Assembly (NCBI GenBank): GCA_030248225.1
Contig: JASANE010018629.1
Location: forward strand, 31,312 to 95,311
Length of the DNA stretch: 64,000 nt
Source of the DNA: Trileptium ribeirensis
Lineage: Eukaryota; Nematoda; Enoplea; Enoplida; Thoracostomopsidae
Direction: 5' to 3'
Shown in pieces: positions 22,700-36,700 of this stretch. A program made the position numbers and the translations under genes. Position 1 is the stretch's first letter; each line of letters opens with the position of its first letter. The notes under the pieces are model-generated. The model saw nothing but the letters and a program-made list of their open reading frames with translations, was not told the DNA's origin and searched no databases.

Positions 22700-23940
22700 A
22701 ACAGCTGTGTTATAGTAGTTTAGCGAAGAGCGAGCACTGGTTTGGCTTTGAAGCATTCTAATTTATGCTTAATTAATTCAAAACTAAAACTAGTTTCGAA
22801 ACATAAGAATAATGCAAAAGCAACACAGTTTATAAACTGCTTTTAAACGGATGTCCGGTTGCGCAATATTCAGTCATTTTGCAATGTTACTCAGTTATAT
22901 GAATAAATTGACATTGAGTAAGTACATTATATTTAATAATGTTGGCAACCACATGAAAGGTAGCAATAGAGAAATTTTAACACCACATTTAGTACTAACA
23001 TAAAACAATGTGTATTAGATGTGTGGTCGTAAATGAACCAATGGACACAATGTAAGAATGAATTCTATGTGTTTATATTTAATTAATAGAAATCTTAATA
23101 CATAGTTAAGCTATTTTTTAATTGTATGATATTATAGGTTATAAAAAAGTTCATGTGTGTCATTATCGCGATTTTAAACATTAATTTTGATAGGATGATT
23201 AATCGATATTGTTAGCTCTGTGTCACCACTGTCAGCTAAAAGAACAGAAAAGTTAGTTAAGGCGTTTTTTTAATTATACGAAGTTACGGGTTATAAAAAG
23301 TTTCATCAAACAACTCACAGCTAGAGCTAAGTGATTACTTTTAATTTTCGAGGTTTTTAAGAACTTCACAAATAAACGATATTAACTGTATACAACTATC
23401 CTATCCACAGCGGAGGGAGAGTATCCAGAATTTTCAAGCTACCCCAAGATTTTGGCGCTTCCTCCAAGTCGTGCTTTCCAGGTGAATTTTGACTTCCCTA
23501 AGGTCAACTCTCGGCGCCCCAAGTATTTTGAGGTGACATCAAAAATCATCGACCTAACAAAACAGTTATATAACAAAATTCAATATGTAGCTACGTTATT
23601 TCGACTATTCATGACAAAATGTGCGTAAGTAAAATGAAATGCAGCCTACATATTGCAGAAATTCGCATTGTCAGCAAGTAAATGAGAAATATGCCACAAA
23701 AACAACGAGATTTATACATGAAGAACGCGATAAAATGCAATTACATTATCTTCCAATTGACATGAGGGGCGAACCTGGATAATTCCCCCAAGTAATTTCG
23801 GTTTCTGGGGGGGTATAATCTTGGTCCTGTGGAGAGACCGGTGCAATGCGGATCTTACTGTGCTGTCTTTCAAAATAAGTAGCTACTAAGCCCGGTTAGC
23901 AGACCACAAGTAACAAACTTGATTGGTTTGCATAGACCAA
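22700..23940. other. Non-coding A/T-rich stretch
   Basis: No supportable gene; several long A/T tracts. If the DDX28-like gene's first exon is in this window it should lie here or further upstream, but I could not identify it. Confidence 0.35.
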
Positions 23941-23950
23941 ACTGATATAC

Positions 23951-24333
23951 TGGCCTGTCCCCAGCCCTCCGAAAAGTGGGGGGTGGGAACTTCGGGGGGC
24001 CCCATGTTCATTCTCGGGGGAAATTTCAAAGTGGGGTGGGGATAAATTTTGCTTAAAAATACAAAATATTTCCATATTTTCATGCATTTTTACTACTGTG
24101 AACGTACTTTCAAGCTAAAAAACAATATTTTAGCATTATAAATAGTGGTAATTAATGTTTAAAAAACAATTTGCAAACAAGGAACATAAATTTTCAGACA
24201 TAAAAAATTTTTGGAATTAGTTGAACATGGGGGGTTTCGGCCGAGTGGGGGGAACGGACATGGGGGAAAATCTCACGAACATGAGGGGATTTGGAAAGTG
24301 GGGGGTCCCCCTCCACTGTGGACAGGCCAGATA
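23951..24333. mobile_element. MITE with CTGGCCTGTCC terminal repeats
   Basis: Left end CTGGCCTGTCC and right end GGACAGGCCAG are perfect 11-bp inverted repeats, flanked by ATATA on both sides (possible target duplication). Both subterminal regions are strongly G-rich (AAGTGGGGGGTGGG; GAGTGGGGGGAACGG), while the centre is A/T-rich. A diverged end-like sequence (CTGGGCTGTCCACAGTGG) is present at 38.35 kb. Confidence 0.75.
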
Positions 24334-24342
24334 TAGTAAACT

Positions 24343-24562
24343 ACAGTACTCGCCGTCGATGAGAAGTGGTCGATCGATCTTCGCTAGAACTTCATTCGAT
24401 GTTATTTCGATAAATTCAAAAGTATGTTAGAAATATGTTTTAAGTTTGCCCGAAATTTTGATGCGCTTTGTTAAATTTGTTCGCGAATAAGTAAATTGTA
24501 CTCGGTTTCTGTTCAATGTTCGTTCATTCGAAAGGTGACACTCATTTGTGGCGAGTGCTGTA
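24343..24562. mobile_element. Mariner/pogo-like MITE, copy 1
   Basis: Left end ACAGTACTCGCC and right end GGCGAGTGCTGT are inverted repeats matching the family at 40.88, 42.83, 46.45 and 48.43 kb. The interior has the family's TTCGAT / TCGAAA-rich texture. The CAGT start and TA flanks suggest a Tc1/mariner or pogo relationship (inference). It ends about 60 bp before the acceptor of a DDX28-like exon. Confidence 0.7.
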
Positions 24563-24623
24563 TATTACATTGTTTTTGTTGGATGACATATTTTTATTAA
24601 GCTCCTTTCGGTTATGATTGCAG

Positions 24624-24753
24624 ACGAAACCGGTGATTGAATTTCCACCGTCCTTGTTGAGGAAGCTAGTTAAAGCTAGAAATACGTTGACAGAACGACG
24701 TGCCAGCTGGCGGAAGAATTTCGGTGTTAAGCGAAATGCACGAATCATTATAG
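24624..24753 (+). CDS. DDX28: DDX28-like exon: N-terminal extension
   Basis: Acceptor TGATTGCAG ends at 24623 and donor GTACAT begins at 24754. The exon enters in phase 0 and ends with one base of a split codon. It encodes TKPVIEFPPSLLRKLVKARN and then TERRASWRKNFGVKRNARIII. The pattern of a Pro-Val/Ile start followed by a basic Leu/Arg-rich stretch resembles the region before the helicase core in vertebrate DDX28. An upstream exon with the start codon is implied. Confidence 0.65.
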
Positions 24754-27700
24754 GTACATGCTTTGTTTCTCGATTGATTGTAATTTTTAATTTTGTAAGT
24801 AAGGCATATTATTGCCTGTGATATGTTAAATCATTCACATACCACTTTGTTTGTTGCGGTGTGTTGTGAAGTATATATCCTATGCCTAAATAGTTAACGG
24901 CTGGAATTAGCGTAACATCCTAAAACAATCAAATATCCTGTAGATCAAAACGGGTCCGCCAAGTTCCGAACACACATGCGCACAAGTATAATTTTAGTAG
25001 TTTAAACAAACCAGTATAGTATTACTCACTAATCATAGTTTATCACATTTGAATCGATTATCGGTATTAATAGTTCGTTTTCTCCGATTTTCAAATAGTT
25101 TCATGTTGGAGTAATAAAAAAAGTAGTAGTCTTGACGAGAGACAAAGCTTGGGTAAATATCAACCACATACCGAGGGTAGCACTTACTAATACTGGTATA
25201 TATACTTCAATCGGTGTGGCAGCCAAGTTGTGCCTAAAATTTGTTTTTTGAAATATTTCCCACGTCATTTTGGACACTGTCTATAACTTTTAGATATCCC
25301 AGTTGGTTTAACAGCAATGCTATGGTTTGAACCTTCCAGTCAATGTATTTATAAAGGTATCCGTTGAAATATTTCCCACGTCATTTTGGACACTGTCTAT
25401 AACTTTTAGATATCCCAGTTGGTTTAACAGCAATGCTATGGTTTGAACCTTCCAGTCAATGTATTTATAAAGGTATCCGTTGATAAAAACGTCATTCTGG
25501 ACACCTTTCTAGTTTGTTTCGTTCAAATTTGACAACATGTAAATTTCTAATCTCTGCAGTGAAACTGAATGCTATATATAATTTATTAAATATACTAAAA
25601 TCGATATATCGATTCCGTACGTATGCGAATTATAAGCAACATTTCGTAGCTGTTGAAACTAATTTTAGTTTGTAATATACAGACCTAGCAGTTATTAATG
25701 AGCGCTGTTTATTCGATATTCCTTCGAATTTCTTTCGTTTCGTTCGGGAAATTCGGAATTAAATTTAGTCACCTGCATATTCACCTGCACGCCCCATATT
25801 CATCGTTGAATTCCGTAGTCTAATCGACTAGGGTGGCCATTGAGGCGTTGGGACCCATTCTATTGGGCTTGAAATGGCAAGGAACCACGGCAAAATACAG
25901 TTACAACTGCGGCAAGTGCCCTGAGACGTGGATCAAGTGTTTAAACGACGCCAATGTTTCGCTTCGACAACATACGGAGGGAGATTGTTCCAAAAGTTCA
26001 CAACCCGATGACTGAAGTAATGCAGGCGTTTCATTGTTTTTGGAATGTCAGACGGCTTTATCTTATACCAATGACCCCGTGTGTCTGGATTGCCAGGTAC
26101 AAATAGATTTTCAAAAGGCAACTTAATTTGATAGGTCATTATTTGGTAAAGAAGTATGTCCGACCTCAGGCGTCTTGTTTCAAGCGTCTGCAATTGAAGA
26201 TAACGGAAACGGTCCTCACAATCCAAATGGCTGATTCAAGGTAATAGTTTCGTCACTCTACGCTGAACAGTCTCTAGCAATATAATATCCCTTCCATGGT
26301 ACGGAAACCACACCTGCGTCACATATTCCAAATGTGGACGTACCAAAGACGTAATCAGAAGCAACAACGATGACTTCGTTAGATTTTTGAAGTGTCGTTT
26401 AATCATCCCATACACTTTGTTACCAGCTGTAACAGCGGTGTTACACTGCTCCTCCCATTTTAAGTCGTTGCTGATGATAACACCTAGATCGCGTAAGAAT
26501 GTAGCTTCGATTAGCTGATCCCCGTTCAGGCCATACGCAAGTTTAGGATTATTTGCTCCAAAATACATCACGAATGATTTGGTAGCGTTGAATTCTATTG
26601 CATTGTTACGAGAATAATCACATAACAAGGTTAGACTGTTCTTGAGATTGAGAGCATCCGAGGTGCAAACGGTAGTTCTAAGACGAGCAAATACTTTGAG
26701 GTCGTCAGCAAATTTAAGGAGTTGGTTATCATCGCTCACACAATCATCGATATCGCTTATGTACAGAAGAAATAATACAGGGCCTACAACGAATCCCTGT
26801 GGTACATCACTACTTACATCAACGCTAGCTGAAGTCTTGTCTATATATAACTCGCTGTGTTCTGCCACTGAGGAAACTCTCAAACCATCGGATTGTCTTT
26901 GGACTTAAGCCAAAGAACGACAGCTTCTAAATCAACCGAGTGTGACTAACAGAGTCAAAAGTCTTTTTGAAGTCGAAATAGATGCAGTCAGCACTGTCCC
27001 TGTCGTTGAAAGCCCGAGTTATATAGTCGAGATATGTCAGCAGTTGCGTGCAGCATGACTTGCCGTGACGAAAACCGTACTGGGTTTCGTTAATAAATCA
27101 TTTGCAGTTAAATAAGACATGAGCTGATCACATATAATTTGCTCCATAATTTTACTACATTTGCAAGTAAGACATACAGGTCGGTAATTAGCTACGTTAT
27201 CAGTTGGACCCTTGTGTAACGGAACAACGTTTGCTATCAGCCATTCTTTAGGTAAAACACTCGAATTGTTCGATGGCGTAAATATCTTTGTTAATGGTCC
27301 TACAATTGAAGATGAAATGTAGCTAAAAGCTGCATTTGGTATCGGGTCAGGACCACAAGCTCTTTTGCAGTCAACTGCGGCAAGCTTTTTCATTACTGTA
27401 TGTGCATCAAAAGTTATATCCGGCATTGTTACAGTTTCAGAAACAGGGAAATCAGCGACGGTGGCCGGTGGAACGCATACGGAAGCAAAAAAACTTATTA
27501 AACAGATGAGCGATTTCTTCGGGGTCGTAATAACTGGTTCCATCGGCGCGGTTTGTCGTAGCAGCGCCACATGGTTTTTGCGTCGTCTATTCACATACGT
27601 ATAAAATGACGATAGATACAGCAAAAGAGTCGTTTCCGTCCAGAAACCATTTTGACGCAACACATAACCGCTTCGCAATCTATGTCCTCGGATAGTGAAG

Positions 27701-30700
27701 CGTGTGAGGAAATTAGTTATTTTCTAACGTATATTGCTGTCCCACCACCCCGCCTCTCTGGTCGATCGTAATGATTCATAGTATATATAATTGTTTAGCA
27801 AAATTGTAGCATCATAATAATTCACTTTTAATCCACGTCTCAGTAAATAATATAACATCAGGATTACAATCAAACGCAAATAGTTCAAATTCGTGCATAT
27901 TGTTCATAGTACTGCGAGCATTCATTAATACCACGTTTATACAGGTTTGAGTATATGTATCTGAATTATTGCCATTGTCATATTCACAATCAAAGCTTCT
28001 CGACATATTATAAATTTATTGGATTGTCATTAGAAATACAACCAGCGGAATTTTCCATCGAAAAAATATTAGAATATTATATACATATATATAAATATAT
28101 ATATTAGAAATATTATAAACAATACTACCACGTACCAAACCCGGCTCGCTCCCTGACCATTTCTGAGCCCGTTTCATGCGCAATTTTCAGTCGATAACCC
28201 TTTGAGCTGGGGTTCGATCTGCATTAATGTAGACTGCATGTAATTTATTATTCTCATAACAAATATTTCTCAGCGCTTTTGCCTTTGATAGTATAGCCGA
28301 TTGCTGTGCAGCCGTACCCAAAATAACTTTCAACAATCGAGGCTTTGCTGGTTCCGCTGCGTTGCTATCATGGCTACGAGCACCGGACGCAGTTCCAAGG
28401 CGATATGTGGCCTTGATTTGATTATTAATTTCGGTTAAGACATACTCAATAGCTTGGCGGACAGCGGCTGTGTCGTTACCTTTCCGAGCCGTCCCATTAC
28501 CACTAACGCATTCCCTGACGCCTGCAAAAATTAAATTGTTTTTGCGACGTTTTTGATCATCAATTCAGCAACGACCGTCACCATGATATCACTGCTGCTC
28601 TGTCAACGGAACTACCACCAGTGTTTCCAGGTGCTGCCTAGTATGCGATTGGCCACTACAATGAAATCATTTGACACTGTTTCTGCCGGAGCAACTGGCG
28701 ACCTTGCAGAAAGAGCGTTGATTTTAAATGTCAGTTGCATCATGCATCCCAGGATATCTTCTTGCTTCTTGGACATATCATCAGCTTTTTCGCTAAGCGA
28801 TTTTACCACTCGAAGATCATCGTCGACATGGCCATTACACGAATCACAGTAGAAACGTATCGAGGCGTTTGCCTGTTCAGTCAATCGTGTTGCGTTGACT
28901 TGACACCACTACAGGGGCTGCACGGTGCAGATAAACGTCGCACAATGCACACTCGAGGAACGAGTCTCCATTATCAACGCGTATGACAGCGTGGCATAAA
29001 CCACACGTCGGATTTATCGGGGCAGTCGACAAAGACCATTTGCCAGTAATAAACATATTTAAACCGTAATCACAATAGCTATGATTATATCTGAATATAT
29101 ATTTCTATTTTAATTTATATCGACCTTTTTAGTTTATTCGCGACCTATTCAAAGTTTGTTCAACTAACCAAATAAAAAGTAAATTTCGTTCGATTTATGG
29201 GCATTTTTTGATTGTTGCAAACGCGACAGTTATGGCTTGCGAGTACTTGATTTAATGTAATGTGCTTGAATTGCATAACAAAGAATGTTTTGCCTAGAAA
29301 TGGATTGATTGTTGGATTTGGTAGGTTGATAAATATTTTGAAACCATCGGTTAATGTTAAAATAAATTATTGTTTTAGCCTGCAAAAACGAAACCTTCAA
29401 TCATTACAGCGGTCAGCGGTATCCGAACGATGCGATCGTGCTGTGCAGTGCTCATTGGAGGAAGCAGAAATACATTGGAGATTATTTTACGATTGTGTGC
29501 CATGGACCAGTTAGTGAATGAAGTCAATACTTTCCTTAGTGTTATAGGTGCAAAACTCTGTGGTATAGAATCGGACTCAAACATTCACTGAATAACTTTA
29601 ACTGCAGGGCAACATCTAGGCTCTCCATTCGCTGAAAATTTTGCCAGAGGGCATGAACCAGGAGAGCCCCATGGTTCCGAACCGGGTGGACGCCCGATTT
29701 TGCCAGGGGGCATTTTGCCAAGAGAATAACGGTTAAAAGTCGTGTCAGAAACACTGCCAAAATGGTTTTGATGGAGAGAAAAATTTTTCGAAGCAAATTT
29801 TGATAAAATTTGAGAAATTTTTGGCTTCAGAACGGAATTTTAGTACAAATTTTGATCAAATTTTTTTGTACTTTGGACCGATTGGAAACAAAAAATTTTC
29901 CAAGAGGCGATGAACCGGGGGGAGCCCAAAATATTGCCAGGGGGCACCGAAAAATGCCAGGAGCCCCTGCCCACCCCACCCCAATTTGCAGAGTCCAGCA
30001 ACATATATGTAGTTTTGCTTTTGTTTTAGTTGAAATGCGTTTTAGCTGAAACGCAAACGTTGTCTTGATCTCTAACAATTCGCTTGAAGGTTTATCTTAA
30101 ATTAGTTTGTAATTTCAAATGCATGTTGTGGCTTTTCTGAGAGAAGCCACGAACCACTGGTTCGACGGGGCTTCCAGAAAAGACACTATAATGCTGTAGT
30201 CTAATAAATGTTTAGAAAGAGGTTTTTTTGGACCAAGTTACCCAGACAGTAAGTGTACAGGGGTGATTTTGTTATAAATCTATAGGTTTCGTGGAAAGTA
30301 ACCGAACGGCCATGACTTGCTACGTCCTGACCCGGTCACCGGTTCTTGGTATACAGGTGAATCAGCGATTTCAGAAATTACTCATTAGATTTCGTTTTCT
30401 TTGTTCCATCAAGCAACGTGTAAACCTTTAAATTTGGCACTAATCGACTTATCTCTAGACAGAGACAGTTATGGGAAAACTTGGCAGATCTAAGATATCT
30501 CCACTCTGTTGGGAGTTTGACCAAAAAACGGTTAAATTTGGCCCATTCTCGGCAAAAAAGTCGGGACAGATTTTTATGGAGGTGCACAAAATTTTTTGTT
30601 TTTGGACTTCTTTCCTTGAACTAAAATCTTGTCTACGAAACAACTGTTTTTGCTTGCTGTATGGATATTGTGGGTCAAATTTAAAAAAATTATTCTAACA

Positions 30701-33700
30701 TTAAACATGGCGAACTATTATCGTATTTAATATTTACTATTTTTTGGCTGTTTGGACCGATTTTGGTTATTTTGCACGATTAGCGGATTTTGCGGATATA
30801 TATCTCGCGAACCAGGAAAAAATTCCTTGCGAAACGTTGACCATGTTTGTCCGAAGAGTATGTTGAAATAATTTGAACGAGATATTTGGAAAATTTAGGT
30901 ACCATATACATTTTGAAAATGGTATCTTGTGCAATTTCCCTAAAAACTAAGTTCAATATTCCTGGCTAGGTGGTAGTAATTTATGTGGCAACTTTGTGGA
31001 TAAATGTAGGTATTTAGACATGGTTTTAAGTCAGTTAAACACTAACATTGATCAAATTGGGCACCTTAGTGACTGCTTAAACACTGTTTCCCGTTCTTGG
31101 GCGCCTTCCTATACCTCTTAAATTAGGATGGTCGTGTCTCTGGGGGCCCAAAAATTCGATTTTTCGTATCAGGCTCACCCAAAGTGCGGTTTAGTTCCGT
31201 TGAAAAACAAACCTTGAACAAATTGGGCTAAAGCTAAAACCAGGTCTAATACCTAGATTTGTCCATTTTAAGGGCAAATCTAGGTAATTAGACCTTGTTT
31301 TAGGTCAGTTAAAAATTAAACTTGATCGAATTGGGCACCGTAGTGACTTTCTAAACACTGGTTTCAGTTCCTAGAAACCTTCATGTACCCCTAAAATTGG
31401 GATAATCGTGTTTCTGGCGGCCCAAGAATTCGATTTTTCGTAACAGGCTCTGTTTTAGTACGATTTAGGTCCGTTAAAAAGCAAACTTGATTCACCGCTA
31501 TTCTGAATTATAATGCTTTCTAGAGCTATGGGATCAAAAAATGCGACCACAGTCATTAGACTAGTATCTCGAAATCGATGTTGAAATAGAGCGAGCGTGG
31601 TTTCATCAAGTGATCATTGTGTGTATCACTTGCAACAGGCTTTGATAATGATGCATACACTACGCTAACACCGTTGTAACTCTGAACCTATTGAATAGCC
31701 TGGAATCTCGGTCACCCTGAACCCATCGAAAACAACTGAAAACGCAAGCAGATAACCAAACATGGTACACTGTACGCAATACATAACCAAGATACTGGAT
31801 AATAGACTATATTCTGGATAACGGCTTCGTTGATCGTAAGCCCATTGAAAACATCTGAAAGTTCCTGAAATTATCTTGGATTATCTTAGATAATCAAACC
31901 ATCGTATTCGACATACCAAAAAATCTACGTAAAGACCATTCTTGATGCCCTCTATGCAATATATTACAAAACTACGGAAGGCAGAATATTTTCTGGAAAT
32001 CGGGTTCATTGACCTTAAACCCATTGAACACCTATGAAAAGGCATAAAATAATCGTGCTTCACTCTATATAACAAAATCATTGTATTCAGCGTTCAGAAA
32101 ACCTGTATATACATTCTTGATGCCCTGCACGCAGTACATAACTAAACAAACGAACTACGTTTTCAAAATCGGATTCGTCAACCGTAAAACCCTTGAAACC
32201 TCATGAAAGGTATAAAATAGTCAACTTTGGCTCTAGGAAGCAAATCCATTGTATCCAGCGTGTTTCATAACTTAACAGGCAATTATTGTAGGGTAAATAC
32301 ACGCAATCACATGCCGAAATTTGAAACATCACTACTTCTGACAACGTGTCTACGAACCATAAAAATTTTATCGAAATCCATCCACCCGAAGCTGTAAACA
32401 AAAGATATTTTCACGATTTTCCACCTAGCGCCTTCAGTGGAAACTCTGTTCGTTTCGTTTCAAAATCTTGTATTAGTTGGCGCCATGTGAAACTAAAATA
32501 TTTTCAACATTATGTTCACTAAAATTATGAAAACGAAATACTAAATCAGGTCATTTCCCAAGCACTTATTTAACAAGATTCGCTCATTAAAAACAAGACA
32601 ATACCTACTGAACTCCAGGACGTGATAAAATTGTCTCTACTTTTTTTTACATATGAGGAATAGAATTATCTACTAAATCACTGGGCGACGTACTAATGTT
32701 TTTGCTCAGTTTGTGAAGTAATAAAACAAATGTCAGATCACATCATGATACACCACTTATATAAATGTTATCTTTGTATAATTCATACAAAAATACATAA
32801 TATCAACAGTTATGATGAGCCTTGAAGAACACTGTGACACGCATTGCGACAAATATGCCAGCGAACATTTTCATAACTCTGGCGAGACAATATAATAATT
32901 TATGTTTAGTAGAAAAGGAAGTCTTCATAATCTTTGTGAGTGATGGTTAAAAACTAATGTTTTGTCTCATCGCCAAGGTGGTAAATTTAGAGTATTTAAT
33001 TTGTAATTTTTGTCAGACGTACTAAACTTTACTGTAGCATTCTGTCAATGAAGAGTGGCGACCTCAAAAGTCAATTTGAATAAGTTTTGGAACCACCTCT
33101 GCAATATATGTAACCACAATTCCAATGCAGCGTACACAACAATAATTATTATGAAGTATCAACATACAAGATAGCAGAATATCAGAAACGTTCCTTTAAC
33201 AGTTGAGGTGAATCATTGCGTATTTAGTCTCACACGGGCCTATTTGGAATTTAATGACCCAACTATGCAACGTACGAAACCATACGACAAAAGATACACA
33301 GATTATGAGCTTATCTGCAAAAGTTGCCCAGTAGGACGAGCACTTAGGGAAATTCAGCCAGAGAGCTGTCGTTTCGGGCATTTGAGTATCTGGGGCGCTT
33401 TAGAAACCGTTTGAACCTTACTAGTGGACCCAAAGGTTTTAATGTACAAAAACTGAATATACAGTTTTATAGAGCCTTAATAGTTCTAGAAAACGATCAT
33501 TATTTACGTTGAAATATCTGAACCTGTTGATGAGATACAATTTTTCCTGCGACCACTTATTGGCTTTATCCGATCCGCTTCCGCCACCTTTTTTGTGGGA
33601 GTGGAGATGTTCGAATCCGGTCTCGCGCCTAACCAAAGGACATGGATATAGGTTCTAAACTTTCAAATGAGTGTTATCTTGCGAGTCAATGACGTGTGTT

Positions 33701-36700
33701 ATGTCTGTCAACACAAAAAACCCCATAACGGACATTGTCAGATTTCATACAGTATGGCTAGTGAAGATTTCTTCACATCTGTCGTTTCTCACGCTGCAGT
33801 CGAAATTTAATTCTAATGCTCTTCACGTGGGTCTTCGTTATTTTAGCTATTTTTAATAGCGCAGTCAGCGAGATATAAAATATAAGACATTGTTACGACT
33901 TGCCAGGCTGGAATATGACCCACTGTTTTGCGGCCTAATAGTATCAGTTATTTTACTAGAAGTCATACTGCCTGCTATTTGGGGTTTTGTTAAAGCGTAT
34001 TACTATGTTTGATTTTTGTCTTTTAGAATCCTTCCAGTATCCGTGGCTCAATTAACGATCAGCTATCGTTTGATGATGTCGGATTCGAACCGGCTGTTTT
34101 AAACGCTATCGAAACCTATATAAAGATATAAGATATAAAATATAAGACATTGTTACGACTTGCCAGGCTGGAATATGACCCACTGTTTTGCGGCCTAATA
34201 GTATCAGTTATTTTACTAGAAGTCATACTGCCTGCTATTTGGGGTTTTGTTAAAGCGTATTACTATGTTTGATTTTTGTCTTTTAGAATCCTTCCAGTAT
34301 CCGTGGCTCAATTAACGATCAGCTATCGTTTGATGATGTCGGATTCGAACCGGCTGTTTTAAACGCTATCGAAACCTTAGGATATACGACGTTGACTGCT
34401 CCGCAACTAGTTGTATTTCCACCCGCCCTTTCCGGATTTAATATTGCAATAGCTGCTGAAGCAGGTATTATAACCTTAGAAAAACAGGGAAATCATTTTG
34501 GATAAGAAAGCTGAAACTGTCTTATCAGTCCGTTACAATGTTCCATTACTTAAATATTGTTATTTTTAATTATTATTATTCTATACTGCTAGAATTATAG
34601 CCATAGGAACGTCACCTGACTGGCAAGAAAAAGCAGAACAATATGTCAAAAGGTTGTTCAACACAATAATAACGTGCGTTTCAAAAATAATCGCTGATCA
34701 TATTCTTGAATACCTTTCATAAATATATCTTACTGAAGCCCGTCGACGCGGGGCGCCATCACCATCAGCACTGGAGTGGTCCATTCGCCACGATTGGCAG
34801 CCACCGACGCACATCATCACAGGAAACGCGCCGCGAGACCATCTACGCCACGGAATGTCATAGGATCTCATTTCGTTCTTGATAGTTTGTCTGCAACGTG
34901 TATGGTGCTATTCTTTTCGGCCGCTTCAATTCGGTAGGTGATGAAAAATAAAGTTCAATCTTCGCAAACCGGTCAGCTTTCATGTGCAGCACTTGGCCAA
35001 GCCAGCTGTGACGCCCTTACTCCTACTCGCGAACTGTATATATAATTATTGTTTAGCATTGCCGTCGAATATCCTCATTACGAGTAGCGTGAAACGATAT
35101 GCCAAGGATACGGCGGTAGCACGTGACCTCAAAGACACCGGGTCGGCCCGGGCTTCGCTGGCATACAGGAGGCAAGCCATAATGACCGCTTGGAGGACTT
35201 TTAACTTCGTTTGCAGTGTAACGTATTTGCGCAGCCACATGCGTTTATTAAGGCAGGTGAGAGCTCTGGATGCCTTAGCAACTATATTGGAGTTTTCCGA
35301 CCATGTTCTACCTGTAACGTTGCATACCGATCTGAGGTATAGGAGCTGATCGACTACTTCAAGCTGTTAGCCGTCCACCTGGAGTGCTGGCTTGCATGCA
35401 GCAGCAGTGGGTTAAAGCATTCTTTCCCCAGTTATATTGAGACCAACCACCTTAGCTTATCCGAAGCGCTGAGCCTCAGCAGAATTCATTGTATGTAGCG
35501 TAGCGGCCGAGTTGGCTGGAAATGCTAAATCATGGGCATAGTCCAGGTAGCTGGCATTGAAAGCTTCGGTGAGAACAATTCCATCCTCCGGGCTGTTTCT
35601 GACTGCCCAATCCACGGCGTCGTTAAAAAGAGCGGGAACAATATTATAGAGCCTTGCGTTACACGGTCTTTATAGAAAACGCTGCTGAGGTGGAATTGTA
35701 GCCACACATAACAGCTTTTTTTGTTATGGTACAGCATCCTAATCATCCGAACCAGCTTATAAGGATCGTATCGCAAATATGTACTTCAGATAAATTAAAT
35801 ATAACAATGCATTTTATACTATAATACACAAATATACATAATATTACTCATGGAAGCGATTCACTGTTGTGGGGTCGAGTAAATTAGTATAGACTGCATA
35901 GATTAACATAATGCAGTTAGCCATTGTTTTTAAAGCACTCAATAGTCTTTTTTATAAGTTTTATATTTTTATGTGACTAAATTATATTAAAGCAATATGT
36001 AGCCAAAAATAATATTTTTGTCGAAACACAGTCCTTATTGCGTGTCAATGGCGTCTTTCATGGATAAAGCAGAAATTAAACCATCGTTTTAGCAAAAACA
36101 GGTTGTGATAACCGATCAGTGTAACCACGCCCGTATGTTATATAAACAGTTATAGCAAAATGGCACTTTTGCAAAACAGTATTCTATTATTGTACCCTTT
36201 TCCTAGCCTGGAACAGGTGTTTGTTTTCCTCGCTCGTTGTAACGGCATTATTTATGGTTCTTGCTAGTTAATTTTATTTGGAGTTTAAATTTCAATCAAA
36301 AATTTTATTATTGATTTATCCAGCCAAAAACTATAATATTTACAATAATATAATCCATCTCTTTATCAGCAAGAGAATCAAAAATTATGCAAAGCAATAG
36401 TGACATTAACGAGTAAGACAACAAACCATAGGCTAGGCGGGCTTAGGATAAGCCGTTTGTTCTACTATACCCACTGAACCAATGTAATGCTGACCGAAAC
36501 CTAACTGAGAGACTGTATTTAAGCTGTGTTAAACTCAATAAAATACACTGGTAGATAATTCCAAATGGAATTACCCTGAAAGAAAACGGATGTTTTGCAA
36601 TTAATGCGAGCACTTTTATAGAGAAGGTTTTGGACATGACCACGCATGCACGTCTGCGCCGCTAACGTGAAGAATTGGTTCATGTTTAAGTTAACTAATC

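Larger units (their letters stand above)
25820..29040 (-). mobile_element. CR1/L2-like LINE, copy C, in an intron of the DDX28-like gene
   Basis: Read on the minus strand, this element has ORF1 with a PHD-like finger (about 29030-28180), the start of the ORF2 endonuclease (28006-27815), then a deletion and a reverse-transcriptase region (27680-26236) and ORF2 C-terminus (26226-25933). It is less decayed than copies A and B, with long uninterrupted frames and an intact catalytic motif C. It is antisense to the host gene. The 3' boundary near 25820 is approximate. Confidence 0.8.

Noticed and set aside
28553..28986. Plus-strand frames of 83-99 codons
   Set aside because: Antisense shadows of LINE C ORF1.
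33203..33414. Possible second helicase exon after a CTTTAACAG acceptor (TRAYLEFNDPTMQRTK)
   Set aside because: Phase could fit, but the exon at 29379-29509 fits both phases and matches the F-N-H-Y / G-D-Y-F-x-I pattern of DDX28 far better.
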